DNA of 41,747 nucleotides from Pararobbsia alpina (GTDB taxonomy: Bacteria > Pseudomonadota > Gammaproteobacteria > Burkholderiales > Burkholderiaceae). Under the pieces are notes generated by a model. The model saw nothing but the letters and a program-made list of their open reading frames with translations. It did no database searches and was not told the origin of the DNA. The translations under genes were made by a program, and so were the position numbers. The stretch spans positions 1-41,747 of the forward strand of contig NZ_CADIKM010000036.1 of the NCBI RefSeq assembly GCF_902859895.1, written 5' to 3'. This document shows positions 16,470-24,448 of this stretch, one piece after another. The stretch's first letter is position 1. The number at the start of each line of letters is the position of its first letter.

Positions 16470-16533
16470 TGCGCGCCGGGGGAACCGGCAGGCAACAGTA
16501 ATCGAGCACTCAAGCCCTGGGGTCGCCTGCGAC

Positions 16534-17172
16534 TTAAGCCCGGGGTTGCCCGCGGCCATTATCGTTCAGCCCAAGCTTTTCGAGCGTCTCGCGCGCGTCG
16601 ACGACCATGCCGGCGACTTCCGCGACGGTCATGCGCAATGCAGTGGCTCTTGAGCGCATATGCTCATAGGCCTGCGATTCCCCCATCTGCTCATGCTCCA
16701 TGAGCATGCGAATCGCCTTTTCGATTTGCCGCCTGCCCTTGATCGTGTCTTCGAGCTTGCGGATCTTGTTTTGCTGAACCATCTGAAACGTCCTCGCCGA
16801 TCGCGCGAGCGCCAGCGTGTTCAGTACCCCCGATGAGCGCAAAGGCTTGGTAAGCACACCGTGCGCATGCGTGTTGAGCAGCAGTTTCAGCGTGGTCGGG
16901 CTTTCATAGTCCGCGAGTGCAACGAGCGTCGCGTCTGCTTCAGTCGAGCACCACGCGCTGTTGCCCTGCAGCTCCTGGGCGACATGAAACAGGATCACAT
17001 CCGCCTCGACGGGAGGCACCGACGGAAACGGCCAGACCAGGCTCAACTGGCATCCGATGCGCCGCAATTGTTCGACCAGCGTGTCCCGATCTTCGCCGGG
17101 AGGATGCACGACCACCACCCGCACCGTTCGCAAGTCTTCATACAGTCGACGAATACTCGAGTCCACTCGCAT
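16534..17172 (-). CDS. amiR: AmiR-like ANTAR-domain transcription antiterminator
   Basis: A 212-residue protein that tracks Pseudomonas AmiR: a pseudo-receiver domain (VRVVVVHPPGEDRDTLVEQL, LVALADYESPTTL, HGVLTKPL), a coiled coil, and a C-terminal ANTAR domain (IEKAIRMLMEHEQMGESQAY, then MTVAEVAGMVVDARETL). As in AmiR, the receiver lacks the phosphorylated Asp, so control is by protein binding. ANTAR proteins bind paired RNA hairpins and stop a terminator from forming. It is the last gene of the operon. The start ATG at 17172 shares its A with the amiC TGA (TGATG), so the two are translationally coupled, as in AmiC/AmiR. The likely RNA target is the operon leader at 24009-24086. Confidence 0.92.
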   Translation of the reverse strand: MRVDSSIRRLYEDLRTVRVVVVHPPGEDRDTLVEQLRRIGCQLSLVWPFPSVPPVEADVILFHVAQELQGNSAWCSTEADATLVALADYESPTTLKLLLNTHAHGVLTKPLRSSGVLNTLALARSARTFQMVQQNKIRKLEDTIKGRRQIEKAIRMLMEHEQMGESQAYEHMRSRATALRMTVAEVAGMVVDARETLEKLGLNDNGRGQPRA

Positions 17173-18302
17173 CACCTCAACCAGAAATCGGCAAAACCAT
17201 AGCTCGACAAATACGGATCAGGCTTCACCGGCTCGGCATTCTGCCAGACCACTTCATACCGCCCATCCAGCCGACATACCGCGATGCGTGGCGTCAGCAC
17301 ACAGTGATTGTTCTCGGGATCGATCGTAAGCCGGCCTTCCGGGGAATCCAGCGAGACCTGGTGCGCCGCGCGAACAAGCTTGCGCGTATCGAGCACGCCG
17401 ACCTCCTTCAGCGCGAGCGCAAACAAGTGGACCTGGTTGTAGGCCATCTCCGACCACATGCTCGCGGGCTGTTCACCGAAGCGGGCCCGCCACAGCGCAA
17501 GGAAGCGACGATTGCTGTCGTTGTCGAGATTGTTGAAGTAGGTCGCCGCCGTCACATGCCCTTCGCAACGCGCGGGGCCGATTAACTGGGTCTCGCCCTC
17601 CGCCATGGTGAGGCTCGCGATGGGAGTCCGCAGGGAATCGATGCCGCGCTCGCGGTACAAGCTGTAGAATCTTCGCGCGCCGATGCCGATGAGCGTCGAG
17701 AACACGACGTCGGGCTCGTGCGCGCGAATATCGCGAATGACTTCGTCGAGCTGCGTCTCGCTCGCGTCGCTGGGCAGGTAGATTTCCTCGACGATCTCCC
17801 CGCCGTGCTGCTCGACCATGTCCCGCATGATCCGGTTCGATTCGCGCGGATAGACATAGTCCGTGCCGACGAGAAAGAACCGTTCCGCCTTGTGCTGCAG
17901 CAGATAGGCGGCCAGCTGCATACTGTTCTGGTTCGGCACCGCGCCGGTATAGATCACGTTCGGGGAGTATTCGAATCCCTCGTAGATCGAACAGTACCAA
18001 AGCAGCGAATTGGTCCGCTCGACGACCGGCAGCACCGCCTTGCGGGACGACGAGGTCGAACATCCGAACAGGACATTGACGTCGCCTTCCATCAGCAACC
18101 GCGCCGCGAGCCGGCGGAACTCGTCGGGTTCGCCCTTCGGGTCGTAGACGACCGGTTCGAGCGGCCGGCCAAGTACGCCGCCAGCGGCATTGATTTCCTC
18201 GATCGCGAGGACCGTCCCGAAGAAATGCTCGGACTCGGTGACCGACGTCACGCCGGTCCTCGAGTAAAGCACGCCGATACGCCAGCCTTCGTCATGCATC
18301 AT
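17172..18302 (-). CDS. amiC: AmiC-like amide-sensing negative regulator
   Basis: A 376-residue periplasmic-binding-protein fold without a signal peptide, as expected for AmiC, which stays in the cytoplasm and holds AmiR silent until an amide binds. Stretches closely like AmiC are WRIGVLYSRTGVTSVTESE, VVERTNSLLWYCSIYEGFEY, SPNVIYTGAVPNQNSMQLAA, VGTDYVYPRESNRIMRDM and PEGRLTIDPENNHC. I start at the ATG at 18302 (18299 is equally possible), because the reading to 18533 overlaps the ATPase gene. It overlaps amiR by one base. The ligand may be an amide, but differences from AmiC around the pocket prevent a precise call. Confidence 0.92.
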   Translation of the reverse strand: MMHDEGWRIGVLYSRTGVTSVTESEHFFGTVLAIEEINAAGGVLGRPLEPVVYDPKGEPDEFRRLAARLLMEGDVNVLFGCSTSSSRKAVLPVVERTNSLLWYCSIYEGFEYSPNVIYTGAVPNQNSMQLAAYLLQHKAERFFLVGTDYVYPRESNRIMRDMVEQHGGEIVEEIYLPSDASETQLDEVIRDIRAHEPDVVFSTLIGIGARRFYSLYRERGIDSLRTPIASLTMAEGETQLIGPARCEGHVTAATYFNNLDNDSNRRFLALWRARFGEQPASMWSEMAYNQVHLFALALKEVGVLDTRKLVRAAHQVSLDSPEGRLTIDPENNHCVLTPRIAVCRLDGRYEVVWQNAEPVKPDPYLSSYGFADFWLR

Positions 18303-18361
18303 ATGAATGGTCCGATGGTCATCGCCTTGCTCTGCCCTGCTGCTTGCGCCAAGGCCGCCCG

Positions 18362-19069
18362 CTATACCTTGAGATGTTCGAAAATGGCCTGTGCCGCGCC
18401 GCCGTCGCGGGTCTCGCCCTGCCGGACGATGTCCCCCTGCTTGATCAACAGATACCGGTCCGCGACCTTCAGGGCAAAAGTCACGTTCTGTTCGACGATC
18501 AACATCGTCGTGCCCCGTTGTCGACGCTCCCACAGCAAAGCCTGCGCAATGCGGTCGACCACCGAAGGTTGCAGCCCTTCCGTAATTTCATCGAGCAGCA
18601 CGATCGAAGGCCGCATGAGCAAGGCCCGGGCCACCAGCAGCATCTTCTGCTCACCACCCGAGAGCGTGCCGGCGGGTTGGCGAAGACGTGTCTTGAACAC
18701 AGGGAAAAGCGCGATGACGTCTTCGAAGCGCTCTTCGAACAGGGCATCGGCTTCGAGGCCCAGCCGCAGGTTGTCATGAATGCTCAAGTCCTGAAAAAGT
18801 GCCTTCTCCTGCGCGGCGTAGGCGATGCCGAGACGCGCGATCCGGAACGGTGTCAGGCGAGTCGCATCCTGACCTGCAAGGCGCACGGCTCCGCTCTTCT
18901 TCGGCAGATAGCCCATGATCGTCTTGAGCAAGGTGGTCTTGCCCATGCCGTTCTTGCCCAGCAATGCCGCGGCCTCACCCTTCGGGATCGACAAGGACAG
19001 GTTCCGAAGTACGACTGAAGCCTTGTAGCCGCTTGTCACGTCGTTCAACTGCAGTGCGGCATCGGTCAT
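18362..19069 (-). CDS. ABC importer ATPase, LivF type
   Basis: A 235-residue ABC ATPase. Walker A is GKNGMGKTT, the Q-loop region YAAQEKALF, the signature TLSGGEQKMLLVARALL, Walker B IVLLDEITEGL (Ile in place of the usual Pro) and the switch region LIVEQNV. This is the LivF pattern of branched-chain amino-acid/urea/amide importers. The start at 19069 has GGAGACC upstream, and its ATG overlaps the stop of the fused LivM-LivG gene (ATGA). It works with LivH and the LivM-LivG fusion encoded just upstream in the operon. Confidence 0.93.
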   Translation of the reverse strand: MTDAALQLNDVTSGYKASVVLRNLSLSIPKGEAAALLGKNGMGKTTLLKTIMGYLPKKSGAVRLAGQDATRLTPFRIARLGIAYAAQEKALFQDLSIHDNLRLGLEADALFEERFEDVIALFPVFKTRLRQPAGTLSGGEQKMLLVARALLMRPSIVLLDEITEGLQPSVVDRIAQALLWERRQRGTTMLIVEQNVTFALKVADRYLLIKQGDIVRQGETRDGGAAQAIFEHLKV

Positions 19070-20940
19070 GAAAGGTCTCCGGAGTGGCTGGCCAGTTTGG
19101 GCTCGGTCGCAGATACGGGCACCAACGTTGGCGCACATGTAGCTGCCGCAATTCCACTATGCGCCGTACCCGCATAGATGGTTTTGACAAGCTCGGAATG
19201 GACGACTTCCTCGAAGGTCCCCTGCATGACGATGCGTCCCTGATGGAGCACCACGACACGTGTGGCGATTTCCGCCACGAAATCGAGATCGTGCTCGACC
19301 AGCAGGCAGCACAGTCCATGACGGTGTGCAAGCGACGCGAGAATGGTGCCGATCTGCGTACGCTCTGTCTTGGTCAGGCCTGCGGTCGGCTCGTCGAGCA
19401 GGACGATCCGTGGCTCGAGTGCGAGCACCATCGCCAGTTCGAGCGCCTGTTGTTCGCCGTGGGATAGATCGCGTGCGACCACGCCGAGCTTCCGGTCGAG
19501 CTCCGTCGCGCGGATCACGTCGAGCGCATACGCCGGCAGGCCGAGCGTCGCAGCGCGCCCCAGCCATGACAACGGTTCGACACGAGCACTCGCGATACGC
19601 AGGCATTCGGCAACCGTAAGCGTCTCGAATACATTGGCGTTCTGAAACTTCCTGCCAAGGCCGAACCCGACACAGCGCTCCGGAGGCAGCCCGCGGATGT
19701 CGTTTCCACAAAGACGGACGATGCCCGCCGAACGTTCCGCGCCGTCGCTCATGCAGCGCATCAGCGTGGTCTTGCCCGCCCCGTTGGGTCCGATCAGTCC
19801 GACCAGTTCTCCTGCCCCGGCACGCAGGTCGATGCCCTGCAGAACCTTGAGGCTGCCGAAGTGCTTCTCGACACGGTCCATGAGCACCGCGGGCTCGCCG
19901 CCGGCCGTGTCGATTTTGCGGGCCAGGCGTTTGGCCAGTCGCAGGCGCGCGGCGCCTCGACGCCCGAACCCGAAAGGCTTCAGCAGCACGGGGACCAACC
20001 CTTGCGGCAGAAGCACGATGACGATGACGAACGCCGCCCCCAGGATCAACGGCCAGGCGAACGGCACACGTCCACTGAGATAGGCGGTGGCGACATTGAT
20101 CAGCACCGCGCCGATCATGGGCCCCCACAAGGTGCCCCGCCCGCCGAGCGCGACCCAGATGATCAATTCCGTGCCGAACACAAAGCCCGTGAGTTCCGGT
20201 GCAACGACGCCGCTGAACGCGCCGTAGCCGAAGCCGGCCGCGCCAGCGACCGCGGCGGTGCCCACCAACAGCGCGATCTTCACGATCGACGTGTCGATGC
20301 CGAGAAACGCGCACCGTGATTCGTTGTCGCGGATCGCAGTCAGCACGCGTGCGCCGTCGCTGCGCATGATCACCCATGCGAGCGCGGCGAGCGCCGTGAG
20401 CGCGCCGCCCGCGATCCAGTACCAGGCTTCAAGCGACAGATCGAAAGTCTCGAACCCGGTCAGTCCCGAACTCGAACCGGTCCACTCGCCGCCCGATAGC
20501 AGGGCCTGGGTCAACACGATAGGCAGCACGAGCGAGATGACTGTCGCGAAGAACGGCGACGCGCCCCGGTAAAAGGAAAGCCAGCCCACCACTGCGCCGA
20601 TCGCGCCTGCCACGACGACTGCGAGAACAAGCGCGAGAATCGCATATCCGCTGGAGAAGCCCTGATGCGTAAACACGAGGCCGGCGGCATAGGCGCCCAC
20701 ACCGAAGAACGCGGACTGCCCGAATGTCAGATAGCCCGCGTATCCCCACAACACGTCGACCGTCAGCGCGACGATGGCAAAGAAAAATGCCTTGATGAGC
20801 ACGTTCAACAGATAGGTGTCGAACAGCCAGGGGCCTGCAATGACGAGCACGACTCCGATCACGCCGAGCACGGCCATGCCGCGGCCGCTTTCGTTGGCGG
20901 GCGCAGTCGAGCTGCCCAGCAAAGGGTGGAGATCAAACAT
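19066..20940 (-). CDS. Fused ABC permease and ATPase, LivM-LivG
   Basis: A 624-residue single chain. Residues about 20-325 are a LivM permease (VDVLWGYAGYLTFGQSAFFG, then DNESRCAFLGID, ALGGRGTLWGPMIGAVL). Residues about 355-590 are a LivG ATPase: Walker A GPNGAGKTT, signature region DLSHGEQQALELAMVLA, Walker B IVLLDEPTAGL and the H-loop LLVEHDLDFV. The linker is short and basic (FGRRGAARLRLAKRLARK). Such fusions occur in some betaproteobacterial importers. Fusion fixes the stoichiometry of one permease half with one ATPase. The gene overlaps livH by 8 bp and livF by 4 bp. Confidence 0.93.
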   Translation of the reverse strand: MFDLHPLLGSSTAPANESGRGMAVLGVIGVVLVIAGPWLFDTYLLNVLIKAFFFAIVALTVDVLWGYAGYLTFGQSAFFGVGAYAAGLVFTHQGFSSGYAILALVLAVVVAGAIGAVVGWLSFYRGASPFFATVISLVLPIVLTQALLSGGEWTGSSSGLTGFETFDLSLEAWYWIAGGALTALAALAWVIMRSDGARVLTAIRDNESRCAFLGIDTSIVKIALLVGTAAVAGAAGFGYGAFSGVVAPELTGFVFGTELIIWVALGGRGTLWGPMIGAVLINVATAYLSGRVPFAWPLILGAAFVIVIVLLPQGLVPVLLKPFGFGRRGAARLRLAKRLARKIDTAGGEPAVLMDRVEKHFGSLKVLQGIDLRAGAGELVGLIGPNGAGKTTLMRCMSDGAERSAGIVRLCGNDIRGLPPERCVGFGLGRKFQNANVFETLTVAECLRIASARVEPLSWLGRAATLGLPAYALDVIRATELDRKLGVVARDLSHGEQQALELAMVLALEPRIVLLDEPTAGLTKTERTQIGTILASLAHRHGLCCLLVEHDLDFVAEIATRVVVLHQGRIVMQGTFEEVVHSELVKTIYAGTAHSGIAAATCAPTLVPVSATEPKLASHSGDLS

Positions 20941-21769
20941 GGGAGAATCCTCTCGGACGAATTCGCAGCACCAGCGCGGAGAGCACCGCGATCGTGATGC
21001 CGCCTAGTACGGGGCTGACATAGGTACTGACCAGCACCTGGCAGGCACCGAAGAGAAAACATGTCAGAAGAAGCCCGGTCATCGAACTGCCCGCGACCAT
21101 GACCAGCATGAACGCGCTGACCAGCCAGGGCAGGCCCATGCCCGGATCCACGCTCGAGAGCGGCGTGATGAAGGCGCCGGCCAGCGCGCCAAGCCCGGCC
21201 CCGAGGCCGAACATCACGAAGCGAATCCGCTCGGAATTGATGCCCAGCCCCTTGGCCAGGTCTTCGTTCATCACGACCGCGCGCGTCTTCACGCCGAAGC
21301 GGGTCCGGTTGAGCAGCACGCTCATCGCCGCCCAGATCCCGAGCGCGACCGGCACCAACAGCAGGCGATAGGCGGAGTACCCGGTACCCGCGATCGACAG
21401 CGCGCCGCCGACGGGCGACTCGACGAACTGCACGCCGCGGCCGAACATCATCACGACTATCTGGCCGATCACGATGCCCAATCCCCACGTTGCCAGGATC
21501 GCATCGAGCGGCCGCGCGTAGAGCGGTCGGACGACCAGCCTCTCGACCATCATCCCCACCACCGCACCGACCACCAGGGCAAGCGGCAAACCGATCCAGG
21601 GGCTGATCTCGAGTTGAGTGACCACCAGGCTCGCATAGGCGCCGAGCGTCAGGAGCGCACCGTGCGCGAAATTGACGATCTTCATCACGCCGAAAATCAT
21701 CATCAGACCGGCCGTAACGATGAACAACACGGCAGCGGTCGTTACCACATCCAGGAACACACCCATCAT
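20933..21769 (-). CDS. ABC importer permease, LivH type
   Basis: A 278-residue inner-membrane permease with about 8 helices. LivH hallmarks include MMIFGVMKIVNFAHGALLTL near the N-terminus and the cytoplasmic loop RTRFGVKTRAVVMNEDLAKG followed by LGINSERIRFVMFGLGAGL, which contacts the ATPase. I start at the ATG at 21769 (MMGVFLDVV) with GGAGACA upstream; the reading to 21958 runs over the binding-protein gene. It follows the binding-protein gene by 79 bp. Confidence 0.93.
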   Translation of the reverse strand: MMGVFLDVVTTAAVLFIVTAGLMMIFGVMKIVNFAHGALLTLGAYASLVVTQLEISPWIGLPLALVVGAVVGMMVERLVVRPLYARPLDAILATWGLGIVIGQIVVMMFGRGVQFVESPVGGALSIAGTGYSAYRLLLVPVALGIWAAMSVLLNRTRFGVKTRAVVMNEDLAKGLGINSERIRFVMFGLGAGLGALAGAFITPLSSVDPGMGLPWLVSAFMLVMVAGSSMTGLLLTCFLFGACQVLVSTYVSPVLGGITIAVLSALVLRIRPRGFSHV

Positions 21770-21848
21770 TGTCTCCAACGGCCGGGACGTATGACGTATG
21801 GCCCACCCATGCGCACATCCCGGCCAGTCTCCCCATTCCCGCCTGCCC

Positions 21849-23048
21849 TTACCGGGTATTCGGGCACTGCGCGCCCGGATCGACGCGTTCGAACGTCTGC
21901 AGGATCCTGATCGAGCCGTCGCCCTGCACCTGGCCGAGCCGCATCGAAAGCGGCGCATGCCGGCTGCTGTTCATCGACACCGGCCCGCGAGGTCCGTCGA
22001 AAGAGACGTCCTGAAGGGCCTTGATCACCTTCGATCCGTCGGTCGAGCCGGCCTTTTCAACTGCGGCCTTGTAGAGATGAAAAGCCTCGTACTGCGGCTC
22101 GGACAACTCGTTTGGTGTCTGCACCTTGTTGCCGAACCGGCGGTCCAGCGCCTCGATGAACTGTTTGTTTTCCTTGCTGTCGATGCCGGTGAGATACGAG
22201 GCGGACATGTACATGCCGCTCGCGACATCGCCCATGGTCCTGGCTGTCCCCTCGTCGATGGCGAGGTTGCCGTACGCGACGTTCAGGCCCGCGCCTTTGA
22301 GCTGCTTGGCCAGCGACACATTGGGCGCGCCCCCGGCGGTCGCGCTGATCAGGGCATCGGGCCGGGCATCGCGAATCTTCGAGATGATCGGGGTCCACTC
22401 GGTGCCGTCGATCGGCAGATAGTCTTCTCCGACGACCTTGCCGCCGTGCTGCTCGATGTACTTCCGGGTGAAGGCGAGCATGCCTCGGCCGAACGAATAG
22501 TCGTTGCCCACCAGGAAGAACGACCTGGCCTTGCGAGTGTTCAGCATATAGTCGACGACCGGCGCCACCTGCTGCTCGGGCACCCAGCCATTGGCGAACA
22601 TCCAGGGGCTGCACGAATGGCCTTCGTAGAACGAGGTGTAGATGAACGGTACGCGGCCCCGCGCGACGATCGGCAGCCCCGCATTCCTGGCGGCACTCGT
22701 TTCCATCGAAATGATCGCGTCGACCTTCTTGTCGAATACCAGCGTGTCGTAGGCCTTCTGGGCCCCCACGGCACCCGAGGCATCGTCGACGATCTCGAGC
22801 TGGACCTTGCGGCCCAGAATGCCGCCGGCCGCGTTGATCTCATCGACCGCGAGCTGCGACGACTGGACCACGGCAGGGGCGACCACGCTGTTGGCACCGG
22901 ACAGGCCGACGGCCATGCCGATCCTGATGGGCTCCGCGGCATGGGCGGTGGAAATGAGCGCGACCGCCCAAGCACTGGCGGCAAGCGCTCGGCGTGTAAC
23001 GGGCGAACCGAGCGCGTTGTCAGGACGCAGGATACGGGTGAGCTTCAT
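21849..23048 (-). CDS. Periplasmic substrate-binding protein of the Liv/amide-type ABC importer
   Basis: A 399-residue Peripla_BP_6/5 protein with an export signal: RRALAASAWAVALISTAHA, cleavage near AHAAEPIRIG. The signal peptide, with arginines in the n-region, distinguishes it from the cytosolic AmiC paralogue in the same operon. The first strand and helix, IRIGMAVGLSGANSVV and AVDEINAAGGILGRKVQLEI, are typical. The fold resembles AmiC/urea/branched-chain amino-acid binding proteins; SFYEGHSCSPWMF lies where AmiC has its EGFEYSP motif. Its ATG overlaps the stop of the nitrilase gene (ATGA). It likely delivers an amide or related compound, but the ligand is unproven. Confidence 0.92.
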   Translation of the reverse strand: MKLTRILRPDNALGSPVTRRALAASAWAVALISTAHAAEPIRIGMAVGLSGANSVVAPAVVQSSQLAVDEINAAGGILGRKVQLEIVDDASGAVGAQKAYDTLVFDKKVDAIISMETSAARNAGLPIVARGRVPFIYTSFYEGHSCSPWMFANGWVPEQQVAPVVDYMLNTRKARSFFLVGNDYSFGRGMLAFTRKYIEQHGGKVVGEDYLPIDGTEWTPIISKIRDARPDALISATAGGAPNVSLAKQLKGAGLNVAYGNLAIDEGTARTMGDVASGMYMSASYLTGIDSKENKQFIEALDRRFGNKVQTPNELSEPQYEAFHLYKAAVEKAGSTDGSKVIKALQDVSFDGPRGPVSMNSSRHAPLSMRLGQVQGDGSIRILQTFERVDPGAQCPNTR

Positions 23049-23989
23049 CGGGATGTCTCCGTCGAGTCTGAGTGGGCGATAGGGGAAGATTCAGCCGATG
23101 GCAGCGACCAGCCCGTACCCAGCATGGGGTCGTACACGTCGCCGCGGCGATCGCTCAATACTTCGTTGAAGACGTTGAACCGCCGGGCCTGGCGCGACTG
23201 TTCGCGGTCGATCCGGGCGTACAGGATGCATTCGCCGTCGGTGCTCGCGGGACCGGCCAGCGGCCATCCCCGCGCGCCGACGATGAGGCTCTGGCCGATG
23301 AACGGTTGGGTCCGCTCGGTGCCGATACGGTTCGCGCAGACGATGCTCACGCCATTGCTGTGCGCCGCGGCCATCGTGAGAATGTGCGCCATCGCGGCGC
23401 TGTGCGCCGGCTGTCCCGGCATGGGCACCCAATTGGTCGGCACGCAGATGATGTCGGCGTCTTGCGCCGCCAGCAGCCGGTAGACCTCCGGAAACCAGCC
23501 GTCATAGCAGATCGCCATCGCGAGCTTGCCGATGCCGGTCTCGAACACGGGCAGACCCAGATTGCCGCGGTCGAAAATCCGGTGTTCGTCGTTCCAGAGA
23601 TGAAGCTTGCGATACGTGCCGATCACGCCCTGCGGCCCCGCGAGCAGCGCAGCGTTGTAGAGCCGGCCGTCGCCACCGAACTCGGCGATCCCTCCGGCGA
23701 TATGGATGCCGAGTGAACGCGCGGCATCGGTCCAGGCGCGCACGGTGGCGCCATCGGCGATCCGCTCCGCCAGCCCGAGCGCCTCTTCGCGGCTTTCGAA
23801 CATGTAGCCGGTATTGGCGAGTTCCGGCAACACGACGAGCTTCGCACCGGCAATTGCCGCTTCCTCGATCAAGCGCAAGGTACGCATGACGTTTTGCTTC
23901 TTCTGTCCGATGCGAGGTTCCATCTGGATACTCGCGACGAGCGTGCCCGGTGCACTTGCCGTCGTGCGCGGGGATAGGGGGATATGCAA
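23045..23989 (-). CDS. Nitrilase-superfamily amidohydrolase (carbon-nitrogen hydrolase)
   Basis: A 314-residue carbon-nitrogen hydrolase with the full catalytic triad: Glu56 in VVLPELANTGY, Lys128 in GTYRKLHLWNDEHRIF and Cys161 in MAICYDGWFPE. The superfamily hydrolyses amides (including omega-amides, carbamoyl compounds and 5-aminovaleramide) or nitriles. I use the unusual start TTG at 23989 (HIPLSPRT follows): it has GGAGACG 7 nt upstream, the same GGAGAC ribosome site as three other genes of this operon. The longer reading from 24076 would run through a terminator-like hairpin. Being first in the amiC/amiR-controlled operon and beside an amide-forming-type monooxygenase, it is probably an amidase. 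Confidence 0.9.
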   Translation of the reverse strand: MHIPLSPRTTASAPGTLVASIQMEPRIGQKKQNVMRTLRLIEEAAIAGAKLVVLPELANTGYMFESREEALGLAERIADGATVRAWTDAARSLGIHIAGGIAEFGGDGRLYNAALLAGPQGVIGTYRKLHLWNDEHRIFDRGNLGLPVFETGIGKLAMAICYDGWFPEVYRLLAAQDADIICVPTNWVPMPGQPAHSAAMAHILTMAAAHSNGVSIVCANRIGTERTQPFIGQSLIVGARGWPLAGPASTDGECILYARIDREQSRQARRFNVFNEVLSDRRGDVYDPMLGTGWSLPSAESSPIAHSDSTETSR

Positions 23990-24008
23990 AATTCGTCTCC
24001 AGAAATGC

Positions 24009-24049
24009 AAAAGCCCCCGACCACGCGATATACGCATGTCGAGGGCTTT
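24009..24049 (-). terminator. Leader terminator hairpin upstream of the amidohydrolase gene
   Basis: On the minus strand AAAGCCC-T-CGAC pairs with GTCG-G-GGGCTTT: 11 pairs and one mismatch, with a 16-nt loop, followed by TTTT then GCATTT. It lies just upstream of the TTG start's ribosome site. The position, stem and short U-run fit an attenuator. The U-run is modest, so termination may be leaky. Confidence 0.6.
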
Positions 24050-24086
24050 CATAGCCGACTCAGGTTGTGACAGCAACGCTGCTGCC
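24038..24086 (-). promoter_or_regulatory. Candidate ANTAR-type antitermination element
   Basis: On the minus strand a stem GGCAGC/GCTGTC (24069-24086) closes the six-base loop AGCGTT, which has A at loop position 1 and G at position 4, the ANTAR-RNA rule. Ten bases later a second stem, GTC-GGCT/AGCC-(CTC bulge)-GAC (24038-24059), uses the left arm of the terminator, so the two are mutually exclusive. Its loop (ATGAA) has only five bases and does not fit the rule, which is the weak point. Confidence 0.5.
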
Positions 24087-24448
24087 AGACCCGCCGTTGA
24101 AGCAACGTGCCAAGTCCGGTTCGGAGTGTCGTCGCGCGAAAACGGCGCGTCAACACTGAAGCCGCAGGACTAGGGAAAATCCTTATCCATCGCCTCCCAA
24201 CCGGCCGAGCGTGCCGAAACGGCCACCCCCACCAAAGCGAGATTAGTGGCAAGCAGTCAAATCTCTAATTCAGATTCATCTGACTTTCGCATTGGACTCG
24301 GACGAGCGGCAACGGAAGCCACGGATTTTTTCGGGACTTAGCCCATTCACTCAAGCTTGACCCGGTTCCGCCCGCACATGAGGACACCCCTCGCGGCGCG
24401 CCCACCCCGCCTGGATATGATCCGGCAACTTTGAACCGGGAGTGATGC
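24087..24448. promoter_or_regulatory. Divergent control region between amide operon and monooxygenase
   Basis: About 360 bp separate the leader elements from the monooxygenase ATG, so promoters for both directions should lie here. A perfect palindrome TCAGAT-TC-ATCTGA is at 24270-24283 in an AT-richer patch and could be an operator. I cannot assign -35/-10 boxes confidently. Confidence 0.4.

Noticed and set aside
21798-23483. A 561-codon plus-strand frame over the binding-protein and amidohydrolase genes
   Set aside because: Shadow of two well-supported minus-strand genes.
24100-24120. A TTGGCACG-TTGC string, similar to a sigma-54 promoter, upstream of the leader hairpins
   Set aside because: The spacing between the GG and GC elements is far too short for sigma-54.
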